DNA from: Streptomyces fuscichromogenes
Lineage (GTDB): Bacteria; Actinomycetota; Actinomycetes; Streptomycetales; Streptomycetaceae
Assembly (NCBI RefSeq): GCF_014645815.1
Contig: NZ_BMML01000014.1
Location: forward strand, 186,001-250,000
DNA length: 64,000 nt
Direction of reading: 5' to 3'
Made by a program: the position numbers and the translations under genes
In this document: positions 17,202 to 25,606 of the stretch, in pieces
How the letters are laid out: each line of letters starts with the position of its first letter
Numbering within the stretch: position 1 is the stretch's first letter
Notes under the pieces: model-generated
Told to the model about the DNA's origin: nothing
Databases searched by the model: none
Seen by the model: the letters and a program-made list of their open reading frames with translations, nothing else

Positions 17202-17269
17202 GCGACCGGATCCCGCACCAGGCCCAGTCAGAGCCGACTGCGCCAGTGTCTGCCGAAGGAACAGAGCCG

Positions 17270-18541
17270 ATGTCCCACCCCGAAGCGGCCGTAGTGCCCC
17301 GCGTGCTCGCCGTGATCCCCGCCCGCGGCGGCTCCAAGGGAGTGCCCGCGAAGAACCTCGCCCCGGTCGGCGGCGTCCCGCTGGTCGCCCGCGCGGTCCG
17401 CGAGTGCGTCGCCTCCCGCCTGGTGACCGACGTGGTCGTCTCCACCGACGACCAGGCGATCGCCGCCGCCGCCCGCTCGGCCGGCGCCGAGGTCGTGCTG
17501 CGCCCCGCCGCCATCGCCGGCGACACCGCCACCTCCGAGGCCGCCGTCCTGCACGCCATGGACGCCCACGAGGCCCTGCACGGCGCCACGGTCGACGTGG
17601 TCCTCCTCGTCCAGTGCACCAGCCCGTTCATCGTCCGCGAGGACCTCGACGGGGTGGCCGGCGCGGTCGTCGAGAACGGCGCGGACACGGCCCTGACCGT
17701 GGCCCCCTTCCACGGCTTCGTCTGGCGCGACGAGGTGGACGCCCCGGTACCGGTCGGCGCCGATTCGGCCGCGGTGGACGGCGGTTCGGCCGTGGTGAGC
17801 GGCGGCACGGGCGTCAACCACGACAAGTCCTTCCGGCCCCGCCGCCAGGACCGCCCCCAGGACTTCCTGGAGACCGGCGCCGCCTACGCGATGCGCGCGG
17901 ACGGCTTCCGCGAGCACCGGCACCGCTTCTTCGGCCACACCGAACTGGTGCGCACCGACCCCGCGCGGGTCCTGGAGATCGACGACCCGCACGACCTCGC
18001 GCGCGCCCGCGCCCTGGCCCCGCTCTTCGACGCGGACCGCCCCGGCGCGCTGCCGACCGCCGACGACGTCGACGCGGTCGTACTGGACTTCGACGGCACC
18101 CAGACCGACGACCGGGTGCTGATCGACGCCGATGGAAAGGAGTTCGTCTCCGTGCACCGCGGCGACGGACTCGGCATCGCCGCCCTGCGCAAGAGCGGGC
18201 TGAAGATGCTGGTCCTCTCCACGGAGCAGAACCCGGTCGTCGCCGCCCGGGCCCGGAAGCTACAGATTCCGGTCCTGCACGGCATCGACCGAAAGGACCT
18301 CGCACTCAAGCAGTGGTGCGAGGAGCAGGGCATCGCTCCCGAGCGCGTGCTCTACGTCGGAAACGACGTCAATGACCTCCCGTGCTTCGCCGTCGCCGGC
18401 TGGCCCGTGGCGGTCGCGAGCGCCCACGACGTCGTACGCGGCGCCGCACGCGCGGTCACCACCGTCCCGGGTGGCGACGGCGCGATCCGAGAGATCGCCA
18501 GCTGGATCCTCGGCCCCTCTCTCGATTCCCTCCCCAAGTAA
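17270..18541 (+). CDS. Acylneuraminate cytidylyltransferase fused to HAD phosphatase
   Basis: 423 residues from the ATG at 17270, which has GAAGGA upstream; a GTG at 17198 overlapping the previous stop would add 24 unconserved residues. The N-terminal NeuA domain (about 9-245) shows VIPARGGSKGVPAKNLAPVGG and LLVQCTSPFIV. The C-terminal KdsC-like HAD domain (about 260-415) has LDFDGTQTDD (motif I), a lysine in DRKDLALKQW, and GNDVNDLP (motif IV), so it looks catalytically intact. The fusion would dephosphorylate a nonulosonate 9-phosphate and activate the free sugar with CTP, supplying CMP-Kdn or CMP-sialic acid to the transferases around it. Confidence 0.88.
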   Translation: MSHPEAAVVPRVLAVIPARGGSKGVPAKNLAPVGGVPLVARAVRECVASRLVTDVVVSTDDQAIAAAARSAGAEVVLRPAAIAGDTATSEAAVLHAMDAHEALHGATVDVVLLVQCTSPFIVREDLDGVAGAVVENGADTALTVAPFHGFVWRDEVDAPVPVGADSAAVDGGSAVVSGGTGVNHDKSFRPRRQDRPQDFLETGAAYAMRADGFREHRHRFFGHTELVRTDPARVLEIDDPHDLARARALAPLFDADRPGALPTADDVDAVVLDFDGTQTDDRVLIDADGKEFVSVHRGDGLGIAALRKSGLKMLVLSTEQNPVVAARARKLQIPVLHGIDRKDLALKQWCEEQGIAPERVLYVGNDVNDLPCFAVAGWPVAVASAHDVVRGAARAVTTVPGGDGAIREIASWILGPSLDSLPK

Positions 18542-18556
18542 GGACACCCCACAGTC

Positions 18557-19492
18557 ATGAGCAACTCCCGTCTGCGCACGTTCGGTTCCCGTGAGGTCGG
18601 CCCCGGCCAGCCCGTCTACATCTGCGGCGAGATCGGCATCAACCACAACGGTGAGCTGGAGAACGCCTTCAAGCTGATCGACGTCGCCGCCGAGGCCGGC
18701 TGCGACGCCGTCAAGTTCCAGAAGCGCACCCCGGAGATCTGCACCCCGCGCGACCAGTGGGACATCGAGCGCGACACCCCCTGGGGCCGCATGACCTACA
18801 TCGACTACCGCCACCGCGTGGAGTTCGGTGAGGACGAGTACCGCCAGATCGACGAGTACTGCAGCGAGAAGGGCATCGCCTGGTTCGCGTCCCCGTGGGA
18901 CACCGAGGCCGTCGCCTTCCTGGAGAAGTTCGACGTCCCCGCCCACAAGGTCGCCTCCGCGTCCCTCACGGACGACGAGCTCCTCAAGGCCCTGCGCGCC
19001 ACCAACCGCTCGGTCATCCTCTCCACCGGCATGTCCACCCCGAAGCAGATCCGCCACGCGGTCGAGGTCCTGGGCAGCGACAACATCCTGCTCTGCCACG
19101 CCACCTCCACCTACCCGGCGAAGGCCGAGGAGCTGAACCTCCGCGTGATCAACACGCTGGAGAAGGAGTACCCGAACGTCCCGATCGGCTACTCCGGCCA
19201 CGAGACGGGCCTGCAGACCACCCTCGCCGCGGTCGCCCTCGGCGCCACCTTCGTCGAGCGCCACATCACCCTCGACCGCGCCATGTGGGGCTCCGACCAG
19301 GCCGCCTCGGTCGAGCCGCAGGGCCTGACCCGCCTGGTCCGCGACATCCGCACCATCTCCGCCTCCCTGGGCGACGGCGTCAAGAAGGTCTACGACTCCG
19401 AGCTCGGCCCGATGAAGAAGCTGCGCCGCGTCACCGGTGTCGTCGCCGAGGCGGAGATCGCCGCGGCCGCAGGCGAGCCGGTCCAGGTCTGA
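18557..19492 (+). CDS. NeuB-family nonulosonate synthase without SAF domain (probable Kdn synthase)
   Basis: 311 residues, TIM barrel of the N-acetylneuraminate synthase family: ICGEIGINHNGELENA, AVKFQKRTPE, WFASPWD, STGMSTPKQI, LCHATSTYPA, GYSGHE and VERHITLDRAMWGSD. It condenses phosphoenolpyruvate with a six-carbon sugar. The usual C-terminal antifreeze-like SAF domain (about 60 residues) is missing. In sialic-acid synthases that domain contacts the N-acetyl group, so an unacetylated substrate such as mannose or mannose-6-phosphate, giving Kdn, is likely. Context with the NeuA/HAD fusion supports a 9-phosphate product. S. coelicolor has a comparable gene in its teichulosonic-acid region (from memory). 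Confidence 0.88.
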   Translation: MSNSRLRTFGSREVGPGQPVYICGEIGINHNGELENAFKLIDVAAEAGCDAVKFQKRTPEICTPRDQWDIERDTPWGRMTYIDYRHRVEFGEDEYRQIDEYCSEKGIAWFASPWDTEAVAFLEKFDVPAHKVASASLTDDELLKALRATNRSVILSTGMSTPKQIRHAVEVLGSDNILLCHATSTYPAKAEELNLRVINTLEKEYPNVPIGYSGHETGLQTTLAAVALGATFVERHITLDRAMWGSDQAASVEPQGLTRLVRDIRTISASLGDGVKKVYDSELGPMKKLRRVTGVVAEAEIAAAAGEPVQV

Positions 19493-19527
19493 GCAGTTTG
19501 TTACGACGACGGGACGGTCGTACGTCG

Positions 19528-20667
19528 ATGAGCCCCCGCGCCGGGAACACCGGCCCCCACACACTCGCGTTCGTCGAGAGTCCGGTGCAACTGCTGAACG
19601 TGCTGGAGTGGGCGCATGTCCATGCCCTGCGCGGCTCGGCGGAGCCGCTGCCGACCGTACCCGGCCAGGTACGGCGCTCGGTGTCCGGCATAGCAGCACC
19701 CGGCGCGGAACTCACGATCGTCGTCCTGTCCCCGACGGACCCCATGACCCGGGGCCAGCTGCGCCGCATGGCGGACCTGGCCCGGGACGAGGGATACCGG
19801 GTCCGCTGGGAGGAGGCCCGGGGCGGCACCACCGCCCCCTTCCAGACCATCGGCGGCCTGGCGGGCTCCCTGCGCCGCGCCGACCGCATCGTGATGGGCG
19901 ACCCCTTCTCCCGCTACGTACAGCTCCTCCTGACCATCACCCGCGCCCATGACCTGGTCGTGGTCGACGACGGCACCGCGACGATGGAGTTCGTCGCCCA
20001 GCTGGCGCGCGGCGAACGCCTGGTCCGCTGGCACCGCAAGGGCGGCCGCCCCGGCGCCCGGGACCTGCTCTTCGCGCCGGTCTCCTCCTCCGCCCGCCGC
20101 CGCCTCACCCCGAGCGACCGCCGCCGGGTGGAGGTCTTCTCGTCCATGCCGATGACGGAGACGCCGGCCGGGGTGACGGTCACCGCGAACGACTTCGGCT
20201 GGACCCGCGCCCGCTTCGGCCCGCCGCGCATCACCAAGGGCGCCGACATGGTCGGCACCTCCCTGGTGGAGACGGGCGTCGTGGACGGCGACCGCTACCT
20301 GGAGGCCGTCCAGACCCTGGCCAAGGCCCACGGCGCGACCCGCTACTTCGCCCACCGTCGCGAGAGCACCGAGAAACTCCACCGGCTGGCCGCCGAGACC
20401 GGCCTGGAGATAGTCCGCCCGGACCTGCCCCTGGAGCTGATCGCCCGCCGGGGCCCCATCGGCCGTACCGTCCTGAGCTTCCCGTCGACCGTCGTCCACA
20501 CCCTGCCGCTGGCCCTCGTGGGCACGGGCGTCCGGGTGGCCGTCTGCGACATCGACCCGACCTGGCTGACGGAGAACGCGTCCCCACGCGCCCAGGGATT
20601 CCTGTCGGGCGTCACGGGAACGGCGAAGGACGTCCACCGACTGGCGGCGGTGAGGGCCCCGGCGTAG
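19528..20667 (+). CDS. Second polysialyltransferase-like glycosyltransferase
   Basis: 379 residues. It opens with HTLAFVESPVQLLNVLEWA, a form common at the start of bacterial polysialyltransferases and LST-type sialyltransferases. The acidic-acidic-Gly motif is D147-D148-G149 (VVVDDGTATME) and the Ser-Thr motif is FPSTVVHTLP near residues 325-335. The HP motif position has HR (YFAHRRES) instead. It is the last gene of the plus-strand run from 15879, 35 bp after the NeuB-like gene. Probably polymerises or branches the nonulosonate chain; role inferred from motif and context. Confidence 0.75.
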   Translation: MSPRAGNTGPHTLAFVESPVQLLNVLEWAHVHALRGSAEPLPTVPGQVRRSVSGIAAPGAELTIVVLSPTDPMTRGQLRRMADLARDEGYRVRWEEARGGTTAPFQTIGGLAGSLRRADRIVMGDPFSRYVQLLLTITRAHDLVVVDDGTATMEFVAQLARGERLVRWHRKGGRPGARDLLFAPVSSSARRRLTPSDRRRVEVFSSMPMTETPAGVTVTANDFGWTRARFGPPRITKGADMVGTSLVETGVVDGDRYLEAVQTLAKAHGATRYFAHRRESTEKLHRLAAETGLEIVRPDLPLELIARRGPIGRTVLSFPSTVVHTLPLALVGTGVRVAVCDIDPTWLTENASPRAQGFLSGVTGTAKDVHRLAAVRAPA

Positions 20668-20769
20668 GCGCTCCGCGAGAGGAGCCGCGATGCGCCGGCG
20701 GCCGCACATCCGGTACAGTCCCGCGCCCCCTCGGGGATGCTGCCGGGCCGTGGCCCGGTCACTGCCCGG

Positions 20770-21783
20770 TCACTGCCAGGTCGGCATGACCGCGGCAGGG
20801 TAGCGGGACCCGGCCGCTCCCCGGGGCAGGATCTCCTGGATCCGGGCGAGGTCGCCGGGCGTCAGCCCGACCTGCGCGGCCGCCGTGTTCTCCTCGACCC
20901 GGTGCGGGCTGCGGGTGCCCGGGATGGGCACGATGTCGTCGCCCTGCGCGAGCAGCCAGGCCAGCGCCAGCTGGGTGACCGTGGCGCCCTTCTCCTCCGC
21001 CAGGGCGGTCAGCCGCCGCACCGCCGCGACGTTCTTCTCGTAGTTGCCGGGCCGCCAGCGCTCGTCCATGGTGTGCCGCATGTCGTCGGCGTCGTATTCC
21101 GCGGCCGGTTTGACCGCGCCGGTGAGGAAACCGCGCCCGAGCGGGGAGTAGGGCACGAAGCCGATGCCCAGTTCCCGGACCACGGGCAGGATCTCGGCCT
21201 CCACGGCCCGTTCGAACACCGAGTACTCGGTCTGGAGCACCGAGACGGGGTGCACGGCATGGGCGCGGCGGATCGTCTCCGGGCCGGCCTCGCTCAGCCC
21301 GAAGAACCGGACCTTGCCTTCGGCGATCAGCTCGCCTACCGTGCCCGCCACGTCCTCGATGGGGACGTCCGGGTCCACACGGTGCTGGTACAGCACGTCG
21401 ATACGGTCCGTGCCCAGGTGCCGCAGGCTGCTCTCGGTCACCTCCCGGATGTGCTCGGGACGGCTGTCCAGCGCGTGTCCGATCCGGGCCGGGTCCGAGA
21501 GGTCGAAGCCGAACTTGGTCGCGATCAGGATCTCGTCGCGGAAGCCCTTCACCGCGCGCCCCAGCAACTGCTCGTTGCTGCCGGTGCCGAGGCCGTACAG
21601 CTCGGCCGTGTCGAAGAGGGTGACCCCGAGTTCATGGGCCCGGTGCAGGGTGGCGACACTGCTCCGCTCGTCCGGGGTGCCGTACGCCATCGTCATGCCC
21701 ATGGTGCCCAGACCGATCGCGCCGGCCGCGAGGCCCTGGGTGCCAAGGGTGCGCCGGGGAAGGTGTGTGATGTGCTCTGCCAT
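20770..21783 (-). CDS. Aldo/keto reductase
   Basis: 337 residues, TIM-barrel NADPH oxidoreductase. Catalytic tetrad positions are visible: Asp and Tyr in LFDTAELYGLG, Lys in ILIATKFGFD and His in LYQHRVDPDVP. VPIPGTRSPHRVEEN near the C-terminus is the cofactor-binding region. It resembles the YajO/IolS-type reductases acting on small aldehydes. It is divergent from the AraC gene, 87 bp away, which probably regulates it. The start at 21783 is preferred; a frame to 21819 adds unrelated residues. Confidence 0.9.
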   Translation of the reverse strand: MAEHITHLPRRTLGTQGLAAGAIGLGTMGMTMAYGTPDERSSVATLHRAHELGVTLFDTAELYGLGTGSNEQLLGRAVKGFRDEILIATKFGFDLSDPARIGHALDSRPEHIREVTESSLRHLGTDRIDVLYQHRVDPDVPIEDVAGTVGELIAEGKVRFFGLSEAGPETIRRAHAVHPVSVLQTEYSVFERAVEAEILPVVRELGIGFVPYSPLGRGFLTGAVKPAAEYDADDMRHTMDERWRPGNYEKNVAAVRRLTALAEEKGATVTQLALAWLLAQGDDIVPIPGTRSPHRVEENTAAAQVGLTPGDLARIQEILPRGAAGSRYPAAVMPTWQ

Positions 21784-21870
21784 GCCGTCCACGCTAGGCA
21801 CGAGCCGCCCGGGAAACATGGGCCACCGCTCGCATAGAATTGCCTGATCCTCTCAGGAGCGGAGTGCGCT

Positions 21871-22746
21871 GTGCTGGACCGACTCATCGCGGCCATCGAC
21901 CGGCACTGCGGGGTGTCGGGCGCGGACACCCCGGTCCCCAGGCTCTCGCTGGCCGCGGTCGACGAGCCCGTCGAGCCCGCCCACCTCCTCTACGAACCGA
22001 CGATCTGCTTCGTCGCCGCCGGCACGAAACGCACCACAGCGGGTGAGTTGGTCCGGGTCGCCGCCCCCGGCCAGATGCTCCTCACGACCATCGACCTGCC
22101 CGTCACCGCCGATCTGGAGCAGGTGCCGTACCGGTCGGCGTCCCTGCGGCTCGACGCCGAGGCGCTCACGGACCTCCTGGTGGAGCTGGCCGGGACGGCG
22201 CCGCCCGCCGCCCCGCCGGCCGGCTCCGCGCATGTCGCCGCGCCGATGTCCCCCGAACTCGTCGACGCGGTCACCCGCTGGGTGGAGCTCCTCGACACCC
22301 CCGACGACATCCGCCCGCTCGCCGGCCGGGTCGAGGGCGAGATCCTCTACCGGCTGCTGCGCAGTTCCCTCGGCCCCGTGCTGCGCCAGTGGACCGCCGC
22401 CGACTCCACCGCGACCCGGGTACGTGAGGTGGCCCGCTGGATCCGGGCCCGGTACGCGGAGCCGCTCAGCATCGACGAGATCGCGGCGGTGGCGCACATG
22501 AGCGCGGCCAGCCTGCACCGGCACTTCAAGGCGGCCACCGGCCTGAGCCCGCTCAGGTACCAGAAGCACCTGCGCCTCCAGGAGGCCCGGCGCCGCCTGG
22601 CCGCCGGCGACGCCACCGCGGCCCAGATCGCCCAGGCCGTCGGCTATGTCAGCCCCACCCAGTTCAACCGCGAGTACCGCACCGCCTACGGCCTCCCACC
22701 CGTCCAGGACGCGGCCCGCCTGCGCACCGGGCGAACACGCCGTTGA
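21871..22746 (+). CDS. AraC family transcriptional regulator (AraC_N type)
   Basis: 291 residues. N-terminal cupin-like sensory domain of the AraC_N class (about 10-170; PTICFVAAGTKRTTAGE) and a C-terminal double helix-turn-helix (about 190-285: SIDEIAAVAHMSAASLHRHFKAATG, AAQIAQAVGYVSPTQFNREYR). GTG start. It is placed divergently to an aldo/keto reductase gene, a very common pair in actinomycetes in which the regulator responds to a carbonyl compound. Ligand unknown. Confidence 0.9.
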   Translation: MLDRLIAAIDRHCGVSGADTPVPRLSLAAVDEPVEPAHLLYEPTICFVAAGTKRTTAGELVRVAAPGQMLLTTIDLPVTADLEQVPYRSASLRLDAEALTDLLVELAGTAPPAAPPAGSAHVAAPMSPELVDAVTRWVELLDTPDDIRPLAGRVEGEILYRLLRSSLGPVLRQWTAADSTATRVREVARWIRARYAEPLSIDEIAAVAHMSAASLHRHFKAATGLSPLRYQKHLRLQEARRRLAAGDATAAQIAQAVGYVSPTQFNREYRTAYGLPPVQDAARLRTGRTRR

Positions 22747-22832
22747 CCCCGGGCGCCACCGATCTGTACGACCATTGTCCGGACGAGGGGACGGTGCCGG
22801 TCACCGACCGCTGCAGGGGTTTCCGGCGCGCC

Positions 22833-23036
22833 CTATCCCAGCTCGGGGACGGGGGCCTCCCGCAGAGTGGTGAGGAACCGGGTGAAGGGGACGGGCGGGA
22901 AGGTGAGGGTGCCGGCGGTGGGGTCCTTGGAGTCGCGGATGGATATGCGGGTGGGAGAGCTCGCTATCTCCACGCAGGAGTCGCCGTCGCCGAAGCTTGA
23001 GTAGGACGACTTCTGCCAACGGTCGGTGTCGGGCAT
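22833..23036 (-). CDS. DUF397 domain protein
   Basis: 67 residues: WQKSSYSSFGDGDSCVEIA followed by RDSKDPTAGTLTF, the two signature blocks of DUF397. The ATG at 23036 overlaps the TGA of the HTH gene (TGATG), so the two are translationally coupled. In Streptomyces these small proteins are almost always beside a WhiJ-like HTH/DUF5753 protein and often an RsbW-like ATPase, and are thought to act as partners or antagonists in developmental regulation. Confidence 0.9.
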   Translation of the reverse strand: MPDTDRWQKSSYSSFGDGDSCVEIASSPTRISIRDSKDPTAGTLTFPPVPFTRFLTTLREAPVPELG

Positions 23037-23878
23037 CACAGTTCCTTCGCCACGCGGTTGATCAGGTCTCGTGACTTGCCGGGGTTGAGCGACGCGGCTT
23101 CCAGTTTACGGAGAAGTGTTCGAAGGGCGGCGAGTTGGCGGTCCGAGTCGATGTATGCCGCGCCGTTGGGGCCGTCCCGCACGACGGTGTCCAGCTTGGA
23201 CAGGGTGCCACCCGCGTACAGCATGGCGCTCGCGGCACCCGCGAACCCTTCCTCGGCGAAGGGGATGACGCGCACGGTGACGTTCTCCGCCTCGGATACG
23301 TCCAACACCTCGTTCAGTTGGGCCCGAGAGGCTGCGCGGTCGCCGACCATGATGCGCAGCGCAGCCTCATGGATGATGGCGTCGAAGGGCGTGCCGTCGA
23401 GGGCCGCCTTGCGTCGCAGCCGGTGCTGCACGCGCAATTCCAGTTCCGTCTGCGGTAGTTCCGGGGTGCGGTAGGCGTAGACGGCGCGAGCGTAGTCCGC
23501 TGTCTGGAGCAGGCCGGGGATGTACAGAAACTGCGCCTCCCGCAGGAACGTGGCGTGGTGTTCCAGTTCGGCGAGATCGAGGAAGGGTGCCGGCAGCAAC
23601 TCCCGGTACTCCTCCCACCAGCCCCGTGCGCGGTCCTTCGTCATGGCCACCAGGGCCTCGATCAACTCGCCGTCCGAGCAGGAGTAGTTGGCGGCGAGAA
23701 TCCGTAGCCGTTTCTCGCTCACCCCGGCCAGGCCGGACTCGATCTGGCTGATCTGCGGTGCGTTCACCCCGAGCAGTACGGCGGCCTCCCGCGAGGTGAG
23801 GCCTGCGGCGTCCCGCAACCTGCGCAGTTCGACCGCCAACCGCAGCTGCCGCGCCGTCGGCTCGATCCTCTTTGCCAC
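23036..23878 (-). CDS. WhiJ-like helix-turn-helix regulator with DUF5753
   Basis: 280 residues. N-terminal XRE-type helix-turn-helix (about 10-65: LRRLRDAAGLTSREAAVLLGVNAPQISQIESG) and a C-terminal DUF5753 domain (about 95-275: FLREAQFLYIPGLLQTADYARAVY, RVIPFAEEGFAGAASAMLY). GTG start at 23878, before the conserved N-terminus. It forms a module with the DUF397 gene downstream and the divergent ATPase gene, like the whiJ and abaA-type loci of S. coelicolor that affect sporulation and antibiotic timing. Probable DNA target is the intergenic region at 23.9-24.07 kb. Confidence 0.9.
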   Translation of the reverse strand: MAKRIEPTARQLRLAVELRRLRDAAGLTSREAAVLLGVNAPQISQIESGLAGVSEKRLRILAANYSCSDGELIEALVAMTKDRARGWWEEYRELLPAPFLDLAELEHHATFLREAQFLYIPGLLQTADYARAVYAYRTPELPQTELELRVQHRLRRKAALDGTPFDAIIHEAALRIMVGDRAASRAQLNEVLDVSEAENVTVRVIPFAEEGFAGAASAMLYAGGTLSKLDTVVRDGPNGAAYIDSDRQLAALRTLLRKLEAASLNPGKSRDLINRVAKEL

Positions 23879-23935
23879 CGACGGGGCCTCCCAATGCGCA
23901 GTCAGACGCGACTCTTTCGGGGTCAGATTACGCGA

Positions 23936-23947
23936 CCCGCTTGCGGG
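23936..23947. promoter_or_regulatory. Palindrome in the whiJ-like divergent promoter
   Basis: CCCGC-TT-GCGGG inverted repeat between the divergent HTH and ATPase genes. It is a candidate operator for the HTH protein. The evidence is position and symmetry only. Confidence 0.3.
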
Positions 23948-24071
23948 ATCGAAACATTGCCCCCTACCGTCGGTGACGTAACGGACACGCAGCGGAAGTG
24001 CACCGCACCTTCCCCGTGCGGCGATGCCACCGTGCGCGAAATCCCCCTCACCTGAACGGAGTTGATGACGC

Positions 24072-24476
24072 ATGCCCGAGACCTGGGACTACACGCTCTA
24101 CGTGCCCAACGACCTGAGAGCGGTGACGATCTCCCGTCGCACCCTGCGTCTGATCCTGACGATGCACGGCCTGATCGGTCTCGCCGACACCGCAGAGCTC
24201 CTCGCTGCCGAGCTGGTCTCGAATGCCGTACGGCACACGAAGGGTCCGGCGGCGCTGCGGGTGCGGCGTTCCCCTGGGGGCGTGGTGTGGATCGGGGCGT
24301 GGGACGCGGATCCCGTGCCTCCGGAGCCGCCGGGGTCGTTGGAGGAGGTGACGGACCGGGAGCAGGGCCGGGGTTTGGGGTTGGTGGTGGCGTGTGCGGA
24401 CGGCTGGGGGTGGCAGCCGTCGGCCCGGTTCGGGGAGCGGGGCAAGTTCGTGTGGTGTGAGCTGGAGGTGGCGTGA
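24072..24476 (+). CDS. RsbW-like ATP-binding protein (HATPase_c)
   Basis: 134 residues. It has the GHKL ATPase fold of anti-sigma factor kinases: the N box ELVSNAVRHT (Asn near residue 51), the G1 box AWDADP and the G2 box GRGLGLVVACADGWG. Standalone proteins of this type in Streptomyces bind sigma factors, anti-anti-sigma STAS proteins or other regulators. It is divergent from the WhiJ-like gene (193 bp). Its TGA overlaps the ATG of the Rpn-type gene (TGATG), so the two products are made together. Confidence 0.88.
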   Translation: MPETWDYTLYVPNDLRAVTISRRTLRLILTMHGLIGLADTAELLAAELVSNAVRHTKGPAALRVRRSPGGVVWIGAWDADPVPPEPPGSLEEVTDREQGRGLGLVVACADGWGWQPSARFGERGKFVWCELEVA

Positions 24477-25384
24477 TGGTGGGGTCGTCGCATGAGGCGT
24501 TGCACCGGATCTTCCAGAAGGATCCGGGGTTGCTGACGCATGCGTTACAGCGGGTGCTGGGTGTGCCGTTTCCCGAGACACGGGAGATCGCGGCGATGAA
24601 CGTGGATCTGACGGAGATCGAGCCGGTCGAGCGTCGGGTGGACACGTTGTTGCGGGCGGAGACGGACGAGGGGACGTATCTGCTGGTGGTCGAGTCGCAA
24701 GGGAAGGCGGACGAACGGAAGCGGGGGAGCTGGCCGTACTACCTGTCGTACCTGTACGAGAAGTACCGGTGTGAGCCGGTGCTGATCGTGATCACGCAGA
24801 GCAGCGCGACGGCGAAGTGGGCGGCGCAGCCGATCCACCTCGGCTTGCGGGGGTGGGAGTCGCTGACGGTGCGTCCGCTGGTGCTGGGGCCGGACAACGT
24901 CCCGGTGATCGCGGATGTGCGGGAGGCCGAGGACGACGTACCTCTTGCGGTGCTGTCGGCCATGACGCATGGGCGGGGGCGGCAGGCCCCGGCCATACTG
25001 GAGTCGCTGGCAGCCGCCCTGAAGACCATCGACCGTGACAGTGCCGCGGTGTTCGTGCAGTTCGTCGATTCGTGCCTGGTCGATCCCCAGGCGAAGCAGA
25101 TGTGGAGGGACCTGATGACGGCGATCCAGTACTTCTGGCGGCATCCGCTGGCGGAGCAGGTGCGCGAGGAAGGCCGCGAGGAAGGCCGGGAGGAAGGCCG
25201 GGAGCAGGGGCGGGTTCAGGAGCGTGCCGAGATGGTCCTGCGGCTCCTGGAGTGGCGCGGTGTTCCGGTGAGTGACCCGGTGCGTGAGCGGGTGGACGCC
25301 TGTACCGATCTGGACCAGCTCGAAATCTGGGCCCAGCGTGCGGTGCACGTCACGGACGCCGCGGAGCTGTTCGTGGAGGAGTGA
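24476..25384 (+). CDS. Rpn-type PD-(D/E)XK nuclease-like protein with REEG repeats and a TTA codon
   Basis: 302 residues. The region around 40-100 matches the Rpn/transposase-derived PD-(D/E)XK nuclease pattern: an Asp in RRVDTLLRAE, then the ExQ motif in LLVVESQGKAD, and a conserved tyrosine-rich helix WPYYLSYLYEKY. These proteins are recombination-promoting or defence-related nucleases in other bacteria. Near residues 230-245 there are four tandem RExG units, a feature often seen in this family. A TTA leucine codon at 24545 (codon 24) makes translation depend on the bldA tRNA, so expression is probably developmental. The start overlaps the stop of the ATPase gene. Confidence 0.8.
   Translation: MVGSSHEALHRIFQKDPGLLTHALQRVLGVPFPETREIAAMNVDLTEIEPVERRVDTLLRAETDEGTYLLVVESQGKADERKRGSWPYYLSYLYEKYRCEPVLIVITQSSATAKWAAQPIHLGLRGWESLTVRPLVLGPDNVPVIADVREAEDDVPLAVLSAMTHGRGRQAPAILESLAAALKTIDRDSAAVFVQFVDSCLVDPQAKQMWRDLMTAIQYFWRHPLAEQVREEGREEGREEGREQGRVQERAEMVLRLLEWRGVPVSDPVRERVDACTDLDQLEIWAQRAVHVTDAAELFVEE
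25163..25210 (+). repeat. 12-bp tandem repeat (four units) inside the Rpn-type gene
   Basis: Four copies of a 12-bp unit close to CGSGAGGAAGGC encode RExG four times. The first three are nearly identical and the last has diverged (REQG). Unit changes keep the frame, so copy number could vary between strains without inactivating the gene. Confidence 0.85.
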
Positions 25385-25606
25385 ACGTCGGGGCCGTCCG
25401 CTTCCTCGCGGTGTCGTGCCTCCGCGAGCCGCGTCAAGGGCGCTGCGCGTCGCCTTCGGCGATGCCCCTTCGGGCGGCTTGCGGTCGGGTGGGACGGTGA
25501 TGGGCGGATGTGTGTCGTCGGGGGAGGGGCGTCCGCCGTAGGTGTCCCCTGGGCCCGGCTGGGAAGTCGGGGGGTACGGCCTGCCGTGGACGGAGGGCGA
25601 TCTCAG

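Noticed and set aside
8106..20667. Polymer cluster as a recently acquired genomic island
   Set aside because: I see no integrase, tRNA junction, direct-repeat ends or composition change; S. coelicolor has a comparable region in the same neighbourhood.
25163..25210. REEG repeats as a CRISPR or mobile-element signature
   Set aside because: Units are 12 bp, contiguous, in frame within a coding gene and without spacers.
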